Shown: positions 6,968 to 15,339 of the stretch, piece by piece
How the letters are laid out: each line of letters begins with the position of its first letter
Position numbering within the stretch: the stretch's first letter is position 1
Assembly: GCA_009930125.1 (NCBI GenBank)
Contig: RZYZ01000003.1
Span: 1 to 32,133, forward strand
Reading direction: 5' to 3'
Origin: Clostridia bacterium
GTDB taxonomy: Bacteria > Bacillota > Clostridia > Clostridiales > Clostridiaceae
DNA length: 32,133 nt
Translations under genes and position numbers: made by a program
The notes under the pieces: generated by a model
Database searches by the model: none
What the model was told of the DNA's origin: nothing
Seen by the model: only the letters and a program-made list of their open reading frames with translations

Positions 6968-9900
6968 CTATTCTTCGGTCTTTGCAGCTGAATAGTCATA
7001 AGATGCAAGTCTCTTGTAGTTATCAAGTCTTTCCATAGCATCCTTTTCTGTCTTTGCAAACAGTTCTTCAGCAACATCTGGATATGCCTTGCTGAGTGAA
7101 GCGTATCTGACTTCACTGTCAAGGAATTCTCTGAAGCTTCTTGTTGGTTCCTTAGAATCAAGTGTGAATGGGTTCTTACCCTGCTCCTTAAGAGTTGGGT
7201 TGTATCTGTACAGCTGCCAGTATCCAGCTTCAACAGCTCTCTTGGTCTGTTCCTGGCTGAAGCCCATACCAAGTTTAAGTCCCTGGTTGATACATGGAGC
7301 GTATGCGATAACAAGTGATGGACCATCATAAGCTTCTGCTTCTGTCAGTGCCTTCATGGTCTGGTTCTTATCAGCACCCATACCAATCTGTGCTACATAT
7401 ACATAGCCATAGCTCATTGCCATCATACCAAGGTCCTTCTTCTTTGTTCTCTTACCAGCAGCAGCAAACTTAGCGATTGCAGCAGTTGGTGTAGCCTTGG
7501 ATGACTGTCCTCCAGTGTTGGAGTAAACTTCTGTATCCATGACAAGAACGTTGATGTTTTCTCCAGTAGCAAGAACGTGGTCAAGTCCACCGTAACCGAT
7601 GTCGTATGCCCATCCGTCTCCACCGAAGATCCACTGGCTCTTCTTGGTCAGGAAGTCTCTTTCATTATACAGTTCCTTCGCTTCAGCAAGATCGGAATCC
7701 TTAAGAAGTGGAAGAAGTGCAGCTCTTGCAGCCTTGGATTCTTCACCCTTATCGAAGTTTTCGATCCAGTTCTGTGTAGCAGCCTTCAGCTCTTCTGAAG
7801 CATCAGCATTTGCTACCAGTCTTTCAGCGATTGGAAGTAGTTTTTCTCTATGTGTCTTATGTCCAAGGTAGATACCAAGACCGAATTCAGCATTATCTTC
7901 AAATAATGAGTTCGCCCAGGCTGGACCCTGTCCAAGATGGTTTGTTGTGTAAACGGATGCTGGTGCTGAACCACCCCAGATGGATGAACATCCGGTAGCG
8001 TTGGCAATCATCATTCTGTCACCAAATAGCTGTGTTACAAGCTTAGCATATGGAGTTTCTCCACATCCTGCGCAAGCACCTGAGAACTCAAGTAGTGGCT
8101 GCTCGAACTGGCTGCCCTTCAGTGTGTTCTTGTTCATTGGATTCAGCTTGGCTGTCAGAGACATTGCATATTCCCAGTTCTCTGTTTCGTGCATCTGTGT
8201 TTCGATTGGCTTCATGACAAGCGCCTTCTTAGGTGCTGGACATACCTGAGCACAGTTTCCGCAACCTGTACAGTCAAGAACAGAAACCTGAATCTTGTAC
8301 TGAAGATCTGCGAACGCCTTACCGCCCATAGCCTTCTTCGCTTCGAATCCTTCTGGTGCATTGGCCATTTCTTCTTCATTGACAAGGAATGGTCTGATTA
8401 CAGCATGAGGACAAACATAGGAACACTGGTTACACTGAATACAGTTTTCAATATTCCACTCTGGAACGTTGACAGCGATTCCTCTCTTTTCGAATGCGGA
8501 TGTTCCCATTGGGAATGTACCGTCTTCTCTTCCTAGGAATGCGGATACTGGGAGTGAATCCCCTTCCTGAGCATTCATTGGTTCAAGGATGTTTCTGATG
8601 AAATCTGGAACAGATTTCTTTTCAGCAGCTTCGTCTGAAGCGGAAGCCCAGTCAGCTGGAACATCAATCTTCACAAGTGCGTTTACGCCTCTTTCGATGG
8701 CTTCGAAGTTCATGTTGACGACCTTCTCACCCTTCTTACCGTAGGATTTCACAACGGAATCCTTCAGGTGCTTGATGGCATCTTCCACAGGGATGATGTT
8801 GGCAAGCTTGAAGAAAGCGGACTGCATGATCATGTTGATTCTTGTTCCAAGACCGATTTCTGTAGCAAGTGACTGTGCGTCAAGTGTGTAGAACTTGATG
8901 TTCTTCTTGGCGATGGCATTCTTCATTCTTGCTGGAAGATGCGTATTCAGTTCATCCGCATTCCATGGGCAGTTCAGAAGGAATGATCCATTCTCTTTCA
9001 GTCCCTTGGTCATATCGTATTTATTCACATAGGATGGGTTATGACATGCAACGAAATCTGGGTTCTGAATCAGGTAAGGGCTCTTGATCTTGTTCTTACC
9101 GAATCTCAGATGGGATACTGTGATACCACCGGATTTCTTGGAGTCATAGGAGAAGTATCCCTGAGCATACATGTCTGTGTTGTCACCGATGATCTTGATT
9201 GCAGACTTGTTGGCACCAACTGTACCGTCTGATCCAAGTCCCCAGAACTGGCACTGTACGGTACCTTCTGAAGTTGTATCGATTTCTTCATGTTTTGCAA
9301 GGGAAGTGTAGGTAACGTCATCTTCGATACCGATGGTGAAGCCGTTCTTCACTTCATTGTACTTCAGGTTTTCAAACACTGCCAGGATCTGTCCTGGTGT
9401 AACGTCCTTGGAGCCTAATCCGTATCTTCCGCCTACGATGACAGGTCTTACATCTGATTCGTAGTATGCGTTTCTTACATCCTGGTATAGTGGTTCTCCA
9501 GCTGAACCTGGTTCCTTTGTTCTGTCAAGAACAGCGATCTTCTTCACTGTCTTTGGTACAGCATTCAGGAAGTGCTTCATGGAGAATGGTCTGTAAAGAT
9601 GAACATTGACAAGGCCGACTTTCTCGCCCTTCTTTGTCAGGTGATCGATGACTTCAGATGCGGTGTCGCATACTGAACCCATAGCGATGATCACATGCTC
9701 AGCATCTTCTGCTCCGTGATAGTTGAACAGCTGATAGTCTCTTCCAGTAAGCTTGTTGATTTCTTCCATGTATCCTTCAACGATTTCTGGAACAGCCATG
9801 TAATATCTGTTGGCAGCTTCTCTTCCCTGGAAATAGATGTCAGGGTTCTGAGCAGTACCTCTTGTTACAGGTCTTTCTGAGTTTAAGGATCTGTTTCTGA

Positions 9901-10504
9901 ATTCAGCTACAGCTTCCTTGTCCAGAAGATTTTCAAGCTCATCGTATTCGATGACTTCAACCTTCTGAATTTCTGAGGATGTTCTGAAACCATCGAAGAA
10001 GTTAAGGAATGGAACTCTGCTCTTGATGGAAGCAAGATGCGCAACTCCAGCCAGGTCCATGATTTCCTGAACGTTTGATTCAGCAAGCATAGCGAATCCA
10101 GACTGTCTTGCAGCCATTACGTCCTGATGGTCACCGAATATGGAAAGTGCGTGTGCAGCAAGTGCTCTTGCACTGACATGGAATACGCCAGGAAGAAGTT
10201 CTCCTGCGATTTTGTACATATTTGGGAGCATAAGCAGTAATCCTTGTGATGCTGTGTATGTAGTCGTGAGTGCTCCACCCTGAAGGGATCCGTGAACTGC
10301 ACCAGCCGCTCCAGCTTCTGACTGCATTTCAACGACCTTTACAGGTTGTCCGAAAATATTCTTGACACCCTTAGATGCCCACTCATCAACATTTTCACCC
10401 ATTGTTGAAGATGGTGTAATTGGATAGATCGCTGATACATCTGTAAATGCATACGAGATGTAGGATGCAGCCATATTTCCATCCATGGTTTTAGTTTTTC
10501 TCAT
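6968..10504 (-). CDS. nifJ: Pyruvate:ferredoxin (flavodoxin) oxidoreductase
   Basis: A 1178-residue single-chain enzyme of the usual family length. It oxidatively decarboxylates pyruvate with coenzyme A to acetyl-CoA and CO2 and passes electrons to ferredoxin; in fermenters this links glycolysis to hydrogen or reduced-cofactor formation. Seen in order: the N-terminal domain (DVSAIYPITPSSTMGE near residue 20), the transketolase-like and gamma domains, two ferredoxin cluster motifs (CIQCNQCSYVCP at about 688 and CTGCGNCAQVCP at about 747), CAGCGETPY at about 811 for the third cluster, and thiamine diphosphate-binding GDGWAYDIGYGG (about 965) with NTGGQSSKATP. AAGGAGAGG precedes the ATG. It is monocistronic, with its own terminator, a palindromic operator over its promoter and a structured leader of about 140 bases. 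Codon use suggests high expression. Very secure call. Confidence 0.97.
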   Translation of the reverse strand: MRKTKTMDGNMAASYISYAFTDVSAIYPITPSSTMGENVDEWASKGVKNIFGQPVKVVEMQSEAGAAGAVHGSLQGGALTTTYTASQGLLLMLPNMYKIAGELLPGVFHVSARALAAHALSIFGDHQDVMAARQSGFAMLAESNVQEIMDLAGVAHLASIKSRVPFLNFFDGFRTSSEIQKVEVIEYDELENLLDKEAVAEFRNRSLNSERPVTRGTAQNPDIYFQGREAANRYYMAVPEIVEGYMEEINKLTGRDYQLFNYHGAEDAEHVIIAMGSVCDTASEVIDHLTKKGEKVGLVNVHLYRPFSMKHFLNAVPKTVKKIAVLDRTKEPGSAGEPLYQDVRNAYYESDVRPVIVGGRYGLGSKDVTPGQILAVFENLKYNEVKNGFTIGIEDDVTYTSLAKHEEIDTTSEGTVQCQFWGLGSDGTVGANKSAIKIIGDNTDMYAQGYFSYDSKKSGGITVSHLRFGKNKIKSPYLIQNPDFVACHNPSYVNKYDMTKGLKENGSFLLNCPWNADELNTHLPARMKNAIAKKNIKFYTLDAQSLATEIGLGTRINMIMQSAFFKLANIIPVEDAIKHLKDSVVKSYGKKGEKVVNMNFEAIERGVNALVKIDVPADWASASDEAAEKKSVPDFIRNILEPMNAQEGDSLPVSAFLGREDGTFPMGTSAFEKRGIAVNVPEWNIENCIQCNQCSYVCPHAVIRPFLVNEEEMANAPEGFEAKKAMGGKAFADLQYKIQVSVLDCTGCGNCAQVCPAPKKALVMKPIETQMHETENWEYAMSLTAKLNPMNKNTLKGSQFEQPLLEFSGACAGCGETPYAKLVTQLFGDRMMIANATGCSSIWGGSAPASVYTTNHLGQGPAWANSLFEDNAEFGLGIYLGHKTHREKLLPIAERLVANADASEELKAATQNWIENFDKGEESKAARAALLPLLKDSDLAEAKELYNERDFLTKKSQWIFGGDGWAYDIGYGGLDHVLATGENINVLVMDTEVYSNTGGQSSKATPTAAIAKFAAAGKRTKKKDLGMMAMSYGYVYVAQIGMGADKNQTMKALTEAEAYDGPSLVIAYAPCINQGLKLGMGFSQEQTKRAVEAGYWQLYRYNPTLKEQGKNPFTLDSKEPTRSFREFLDSEVRYASLSKAYPDVAEELFAKTEKDAMERLDNYKRLASYDYSAAKTEE

Positions 10505-10644
10505 GTCTATACCTCTCCTTAATATATATTTCCTAGAAATCCGGCCTAAAGATTTCTAAAATATAACTACGTTTCCGTAGGTTATAAATGCGCATGAATT
10601 TGAGTATAGTTAATAAATTATCATTAGCTATACTCAAACGACAC
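10505..10644 (-). promoter_or_regulatory. Structured 5' leader of nifJ with three tandem hairpins
   Basis: The predicted nifJ mRNA leader holds three separate stem-loops. H1 (10599-10638) has an 11-bp perfect arm (TTTGAGTATAG with its complement), extendable by a G-U pair and four more pairs to about 16 bp. H2 (10562-10586) has 10 bp with one bulged base and a GAAA tetraloop on the RNA strand (CTACG-GAAA-CGTAG core). H3 (10534-10558) has 8 bp (TAGAAATC with GATTTCTA). None is followed by a U-run, so none is an ordinary terminator. The ribosome-binding site follows H3. I do not recognise a known riboswitch class. Confidence 0.55.
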
Positions 10645-10650
10645 AACATT

Positions 10651-10680
10651 ATTATACAATATTTGGTAAGGTTTTACCAA
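10651..10680 (-). promoter_or_regulatory. nifJ promoter with 18-bp palindromic operator
   Basis: On the minus strand, TTGGTA (10675-10680), an 18-bp spacer and perfect TATAAT (10651-10656). The -35 hexamer and spacer are covered by a perfect dyad TTGGTAA-N4-TTACCAA (10663-10680). This is the position of a repressor operator. The regulator is not known; the sequence is not the Rex box TTGTGAA-N4-TTCACAA. Confidence 0.6.
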
Positions 10681-10714
10681 CGAAAAATGGCATATATTTC
10701 GCATTTTCGCATAT

Positions 10715-12286
10715 TTACTGTTTTTTTATGATATTCTCCATTCCCTCTAAAATCTCATCCGCGCTTTCCCTTTGGAAATCAAGGGTTTCGATGTATTTGA
10801 TCAGTTCCTCTTTTTTCCTCAGATTGGACAAGGCGGCTTCAACAGTTCTCTTTTCCAGGTCAAAATCATCCATTTTTGGTACAAGCTTGACATAATCCTT
10901 GATGGGGACAATATCACCATCTTTGGCGACCCTGACGTTATATCCGTCGTTTGCCAGAAGTTCTCGAAGTGCTTCGGATGCTTCCGGGTCTCCATGGGTC
11001 AGGAAGATTTCCTTAGGCCCCTTTCTTATGGCTTTCACCCAGTTGTAGAGTCCTTTTCTGTCCGCATGTCCGGAAAGACCGGAAAAACTGTGGATCTTGG
11101 CATTCACTGCAATATCCTCACCAAAGAGCGTCACGCTCTTCACACCATCCTGAATGATTCTGCCAAGGGAGCCATGAGCCTGATACCCTACGAATACCAC
11201 GCTGCACTCACTTCTCCAGAGGTTATGCTTCAGATGATGCCGGACTCTTCCTGCTGTGGCCATGCCCGATGCACTGATGATGACGCAGCCTTTCTGTGTG
11301 CGGTTCAGCTTCATGGAATCTTCTACAGACTCCGTGAAGAACAGATTCTTGAACTCCAGCACATGATCCCCTCTACTCATCTTCTCCTGACTTTCCGCAT
11401 CGAAGTATCTGCTGTATTCTTTGAAGATTGCTGTGGATTTTGATGCAAGAGGCGAATCCACATAGACCTTGACCCCTCTTTCGAGCTTTCCGGCTTCCTG
11501 GAATTCATTCAGGATATAGAGCAGTTCCTGGGTTCGCCCCACAGCGAAGGATGGGATGATGACATTACCACCTCTTCTGTATGTATCATTGATGATTTTG
11601 ATAAGCTCCTCATGTTCCACCTGATTATCAGGATGAAGTCTGTTCCCATAGGTGGATTCCATGATCAGAAAATCCGCTTCCGTCACTTCCACAGGTTCCT
11701 TCATCAGTGGAATCCCGTGATTGCCAAGGTCTCCCGAATAGACAAGTTTGATTTTCCGCTCTTCTTCCTGTATGTACATTTCAGTGATGGCCGCCCCCAG
11801 CATATGCCCGGCTTCCAGAAAATTCATCCTGAAGCCTTCGAAGAGCTCCACAGGCTGATTGAAATCCACCTCTTCCAGAAGCGTCAGTGCCCCTTCCGCA
11901 TCTTTAGCAGTGTAAAGCGGTTCGATGGGGCCAAGTCCCTTCCTCTGCCTCTTCTTATTCTCCCATTCCGCATCCTGTTCGTGGATGTAGGCGGAATCCA
12001 TCAGAAGAATTCTGCAAAGGGCAGCCGCTGGCGGTGTGGCAATGACCTTCCCTCTGAATCCTCTTTTGTAAAGCAAAGGAATACGTCCGCTGTGGTCGAT
12101 GTGAGCATGAGAAAGGATGAGATAGTCGATGGTGGACGGGATATAGGCGAAGACGTCGTTCCCTTTATCCTTTTCGTCCCTGCCCTGGTATAAGCCGCAA
12201 TCCAGAAGCACTCTTTTGTCCCTGACTCTCAGTAAATGACTGGATCCTGTCACAGTTCCTGCGCCACCTGAAAATTCTATACGCAT
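10715..12286 (-). CDS. MBL-fold beta-CASP RNA-processing exoribonuclease-like protein
   Basis: A 523-residue metallo-beta-lactamase-fold hydrolase of the YSH1/CPSF73-like type (COG1236), which cleaves RNA with two zinc ions. Motifs seen: HAHIDHSG with His60, His62, Asp64 and His65 (metal motif 2), AGHMLGA (motif 3), YSGDLGN (motif 4), the beta-CASP insert with VDSPLASKST, ISASGMATAGRVRHHL, and SGHADRKGL near the C-terminus, then a short RMMBL-like end (IFLTHGDPEASEAL). The last 70 residues are charged and helical. It is not RNase J, which is longer and has a different C-terminal domain. The ATG follows GGAGG. It stands alone, with an extended -10 promoter upstream. The cellular RNA target is not known. 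Confidence 0.88.
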   Translation of the reverse strand: MRIEFSGGAGTVTGSSHLLRVRDKRVLLDCGLYQGRDEKDKGNDVFAYIPSTIDYLILSHAHIDHSGRIPLLYKRGFRGKVIATPPAAALCRILLMDSAYIHEQDAEWENKKRQRKGLGPIEPLYTAKDAEGALTLLEEVDFNQPVELFEGFRMNFLEAGHMLGAAITEMYIQEEERKIKLVYSGDLGNHGIPLMKEPVEVTEADFLIMESTYGNRLHPDNQVEHEELIKIINDTYRRGGNVIIPSFAVGRTQELLYILNEFQEAGKLERGVKVYVDSPLASKSTAIFKEYSRYFDAESQEKMSRGDHVLEFKNLFFTESVEDSMKLNRTQKGCVIISASGMATAGRVRHHLKHNLWRSECSVVFVGYQAHGSLGRIIQDGVKSVTLFGEDIAVNAKIHSFSGLSGHADRKGLYNWVKAIRKGPKEIFLTHGDPEASEALRELLANDGYNVRVAKDGDIVPIKDYVKLVPKMDDFDLEKRTVEAALSNLRKKEELIKYIETLDFQRESADEILEGMENIIKKQ

Positions 12287-12316
12287 ACACGGTCCTCCTT
12301 ATCTGTTGTTACTCTC

Positions 12317-12325
12317 ATTATATCA
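12317..12325 (-). promoter_or_regulatory. Extended -10 promoter of the beta-CASP gene
   Basis: TGA-TATAAT on the minus strand, about 30 bases before the start codon at 12286, with no convincing -35. The remaining gap to murG (12287-12490) holds only this promoter and the murG terminator. Confidence 0.5.
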
Positions 12326-12424
12326 ATAATTGTCAGATATTTTTGTTAACATTCAGTTTATTCACAGTTTCCGGTAACGTTTTCTGTTTTAAAGATAGTA
12401 CAGTTTCACCTGAAATAATCTGTA

Positions 12425-12458
12425 TAATAAGAAAAAGCATGGATTTTCATGCCTTTTC
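12425..12458 (-). terminator. Terminator of murG
   Basis: A stem of about 10 bp (12432-12441 with 12449-12458, AAAAGGCATG pairing with CATGCTTTTT including one G-U pair) ends in a T-run on the minus strand, about 33 bases after the murG stop. Confidence 0.65.
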
Positions 12459-12490
12459 CTTGTTTAATCTGTACTACTATTTGTTTTGGA

Positions 12491-13552
12491 CTATTTCGAA
12501 TACTTCTCAATAAGCTCCATGATCTTATCCGTTGCACCGCTGAGCTGCGACTCTTCCATGTGACTGATAAAAACTTCCCGATCTTCGTGCAGCTTCAGTA
12601 TGCTCATTCTAAGGGATACATCCGTCAGTTCCTCTTCCACAAGAACCATGGAATATCCGTTCTTGTAGAAACTCTGCGCATTCTCGATCTGATCTCCTCT
12701 GCTGGCTTCTTTTGACAAGGGAATCAGAAGGTTCGGCTTGCGCAGGGCCAGAAACTCGAAGATGGAATTGGATCCCGCTCTTGATACGATCAGGTCCGCA
12801 GCAGCAAGAATGTCCTTCATCTCTTCCACCACATATTCATACTGCTTATAGCCTTGGGTCTCCTTCAGGCTCTCATCCAGATTGTTCTTGCCGCAGAGGT
12901 GGATGATGTTGAAGATGGGAAGAAGCTCTGGCAGAATTTTTCTGAGAGATGTATTGATCTTCACTGAACCGATGCTGCCGCCCATGACCAGGAGTACCGG
13001 TTTGTTCTCTGTAAAACCTGCAGCCTCTCTTGCACGTTCGCCATCTCCTTGATATAGATCTTCTCTGATGGGACTGCCCACAAGAATCGCTTTTTCTCCG
13101 ATTTTCGATACCGTGTCAGGAAACGTCACAAGCAATCTGTCCACAAACCGGGAGGCCAGCTTATTGGCAAGCCCCGGGGTCAGGTCTGACTCATGGGCAA
13201 GTACCGGAATTCTGAGAAAACTTGCTGCTGCCACCACAGGTACGCTGACAAATCCTCCTTTGGAAAATACGATATCCGGCTTCTCCTGCCTCAGAATATG
13301 AAGAGACTGAAGAAAGCCTGCTACTACTTTGAAAGGGTCGGTGAAGTTCTTCAGGTCGAAATACCTTCTGAGTTTTCCGGAAGAGATGCCGAAATAGGGA
13401 ATCTTCGTTTTCCCGATGATTTCCTTTTCTATGCCGTTTTTCGATCCGATGTATTTAATCTCATAGCTCAGCTGCCTAAGCTTCGGTACAAGCGCAAGGT
13501 TCGGATTCACGTGCCCTGCAGTACCTCCACCCGTCATGATGATCTTTTTCAT
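12491..13552 (-). CDS. murG: MurG, lipid I to lipid II N-acetylglucosaminyltransferase
   Basis: A 353-residue GT28 glycosyltransferase that adds GlcNAc from UDP-GlcNAc to lipid I on the inner face of the membrane, making lipid II for peptidoglycan. Seen: [13 protein letters not shown] (acceptor/diphosphate loop, residues 6-18), [10 protein letters not shown] (about 95), [12 protein letters not shown], the G-rich [12 protein letters not shown] and the UDP-GlcNAc site [24 protein letters not shown]. The start at 13552 was preferred over the ATG three codons upstream because AGAAGGG (13564-13570) is 2 bases from the first and about 11 from the second. The gene lies outside a division/cell-wall cluster; isolated murG copies of this HVNPN type occur in Firmicutes. 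Whether it is the only copy cannot be told. Confidence 0.92.
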   Translation of the reverse strand: MKKIIMTGGGTAGHVNPNLALVPKLRQLSYEIKYIGSKNGIEKEIIGKTKIPYFGISSGKLRRYFDLKNFTDPFKVVAGFLQSLHILRQEKPDIVFSKGGFVSVPVVAAASFLRIPVLAHESDLTPGLANKLASRFVDRLLVTFPDTVSKIGEKAILVGSPIREDLYQGDGERAREAAGFTENKPVLLVMGGSIGSVKINTSLRKILPELLPIFNIIHLCGKNNLDESLKETQGYKQYEYVVEEMKDILAAADLIVSRAGSNSIFEFLALRKPNLLIPLSKEASRGDQIENAQSFYKNGYSMVLVEEELTDVSLRMSILKLHEDREVFISHMEESQLSGATDKIMELIEKYSK

Positions 13553-13727
13553 ATTTTTCATTTCCCTTCTGCCAGAACAGACCCTGCTCAGTACGATTAC
13601 TTCAGTTGAGTCTCTTCTGTGTATTCAAACATCTCTATTATACCAAATATTCTTATGCGAATTCACAAATATTTTACCATGTAAATGTATACACCTGACA
13701 CCAGAAACATCTTCAGTTCATTTTCTT

Positions 13728-13736
13728 TGATATAAT
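13728..13736 (+). promoter_or_regulatory. Extended -10 promoter of the GNAT gene
   Basis: TGA-TATAAT, 35 bases before the proposed ATA start at 13771; no clear -35. In the same divergent gap a minus-strand TATAAT (13637-13642) is the likely murG -10 box. Confidence 0.5.
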
Positions 13737-13770
13737 GGTTTCATCAGTTAGGAAAGTCAGGTGAAAAGTC

Positions 13771-14280
13771 ATAAAACTAGTAGAAATCCAATCCATAGAC
13801 GAAAATCGGTTTAAAGAATATATTGAGGCCTGGCGCAGTGAAAACCAGCGGATTTCCCCTTCTTCCTGCGACATGGGCACACACTCCTTTTCGCAGTGGA
13901 GAGAAGCGCAGCTTGCGCTTTCTGAGGAAACCACCCGTCCAGAGGGCATGGTTCGTGCTGAAACGCTGTTTCTTATAGAAGACAACGGATACATCATCGG
14001 TGCCATCAATCTCCGTTATGCCATGACGGAGGATCTTCTGAGGCTTGGCGGACATCTGAGTTTCGGCATCCGGCCCGAAGAACGCAAAAAAGGATATGCC
14101 TTCATCATGGTCAAGCTTGCACTGAATCGGCTTCGGATAAGCGGAATCACAAGAGCGCTGGTAACCATCACAAGAGACAACAAGGCAGCCCAGAAGACCA
14201 TCCGAAAAATCGGAGGAAAGCTGGAAAACGCATATGAATCAAAGGGAACGGTCATTGACCGCTACTGGATCAGTCTATGA
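13771..14280 (+). CDS. GNAT-family N-acetyltransferase (COG3981-like), apparent ATA start
   Basis: A 169-residue acetyl-CoA-dependent acetyltransferase. The first ATG in frame (13873) would delete the first 34 residues, yet the frame upstream codes for a typical family N-terminus (KLVEIQSIDENRFKEYIEAW, about 2-21) back to a stop at 13762. No ATG, GTG or TTG exists between. AGGTG at 13759-13763 is correctly spaced for ATA at 13771, so ATA is the likely start, or an ATG was lost by mutation. The acetyl-CoA core is intact: LGGHLSFGIRPEERKKGYA (the R/Q-x-x-G-x-G/A-like loop as RKKGYA) and the NKAAQKTIRKIGG helix, ending in the family's YWISL. The GNAT call is firm; the substrate is unknown. If only the ATG at 13873 is used, the protein would be truncated and probably misfolded. 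Confidence 0.78.
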   Translation: MKLVEIQSIDENRFKEYIEAWRSENQRISPSSCDMGTHSFSQWREAQLALSEETTRPEGMVRAETLFLIEDNGYIIGAINLRYAMTEDLLRLGGHLSFGIRPEERKKGYAFIMVKLALNRLRISGITRALVTITRDNKAAQKTIRKIGGKLENAYESKGTVIDRYWISL

Positions 14281-14298
14281 TCATAATGGTTTCAGAGC

Positions 14299-14330
14299 AA
14301 AGAACCTCAGCATTTGCCGGGGTTCTTTTT
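14299..14330 (+). terminator. Intrinsic terminator after the GNAT gene
   Basis: An 8-bp stem (AAAGAACC at 14299-14306 with GGTTCTTT at 14321-14328) and a run of five T. It separates two convergent acetyltransferase genes. Confidence 0.7.
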
Positions 14331-14334
14331 GTCG

Positions 14335-15195
14335 CTATGCTTTGGAAATATCCGGGAACGTGAATGAATCCGGGAGCGACAGGTCCCCATAACTTCTGAT
14401 CATCCATCCCGCATCAGCATCCTCCTCCAGACTGAGTCCTTTCAGATTCCCTAGAGGCGCGAAATGACAGATGACTCTTTCAGCATGCTCTGGAATGATT
14501 CTCTCCAGAAGAGTCTCGAGACGATAAGGTCTTGTGGAAAACACATCATAGAGATGAAGCACATTGTCTTCTATCTCCATGAGAACAAGAAGATCCTCGG
14601 AAAGTCGATAGATACACTGGTCAAATCCATGGACATAGTAGAAGGCCAGAATATGTTACTCCCCGAGGGCTGCCACCTTTGAATGCAGCGGTAGAGACTC
14701 CCTTTTGTGCTTCAGAAGTTCATCCAGCGTCATCCTGACCTGTACAGAAGATGCAATGCTCTTCCTGTACAAGGACGGATCGACAATGAATCGAAAACTC
14801 TTCACAGGGCGAAAGCCCCACCGGGTATAGAGCGGAACCGCCTTTTCATCCGCTGCAAGAAAGAAGAAATCACAGGTGTCCTCATACTCCTTCAGAACGT
14901 GCAGAAGAAGGCTGCCGGCAAGGCCTTTCCCTCTATGAGAAGGCTCCGTCATGACCGTTCCGATCTGAACGGCCTTTTGCTTCTTCCCTTCCATGAGAAG
15001 TTCCATGGTGCTTACGGATACATTGGCGATGATCCGTTCGTCAGAAGAATAGCTGTAGGGTATGTAGTCCTCGTTCCATCCCCCTGCCGCATGCCATTTT
15101 TCAAAATCAATTCCGAAGGTCTCTTTGGCCAGTGCCGCAAATGATGTTCGCAGCTCCGGATTATCCTTGTAGTTACTGACCAGTCTGTATGTCAA
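14335..15195 (-). pseudogene. GNAT acetyltransferase interrupted by an in-frame TAA
   Basis: The reading frame from 15195 codes for 179 residues with a clear GNAT core (VQIGTVMTEPSHRGKGLAGSLL acetyl-CoA loop, AVPLYTRWGFRPV) and stops at TAA 14656-14658. The same frame then continues open for 107 codons to 14335, giving a typical C-terminal domain of such two-part GNATs (FYYVHGFDQCIYRLSEDLL, NVLHLYDVFSTRPYRL). One base change, for example CAA to TAA, would explain it; no frameshift is needed. The N-terminal part alone could still fold as an acetyltransferase, and the distal part has no ribosome-binding site of its own. The start is TTG, preceded at 7 bases by a strong G-rich site (seven G). 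A sequencing error is the alternative. Confidence 0.75.
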
Positions 15196-15249
15196 AACTC
15201 TTCACCCCCCCTGAATTCATTGTAAGTCAGATTCATCTGTATGCCAACG

Positions 15250-15292
15250 AAAAAGAAGTTCTGACCGTACATTTCATACGGCAGAACTTCTT
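15250..15292 (-). terminator. Terminator of the KDG operon
   Basis: A long stem (AAGAAGTTCTG and CCGTA on one arm, complement on the other, one unpaired base) covers about 15252-15292 and ends in TTTTTCG on the minus strand, about 45 bases after the last kinase stop. Confidence 0.8.
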
Positions 15293-15339
15293 CGTCAATC
15301 GGGTAAATTGAACATATATATACAAAGACAGACTCGGGT

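Noticed and set aside
6853-7329. Minus-strand open frame overlapping the nifJ 3' end in another frame
   Set aside because: It overlaps the nifJ C-terminus and crosses the nifJ terminator; composition is unlike a protein of this genome.
10599-10638. nifJ leader hairpin H1 as terminator of the upstream beta-CASP gene
   Set aside because: No U-run follows on the minus strand and it lies beyond the nifJ promoter.
10651-10680. Rex operator at nifJ
   Set aside because: The dyad is TTGGTAA-N4-TTACCAA, whereas Rex boxes read TTGTGAA-N4-TTCACAA; the central bases differ on both arms.
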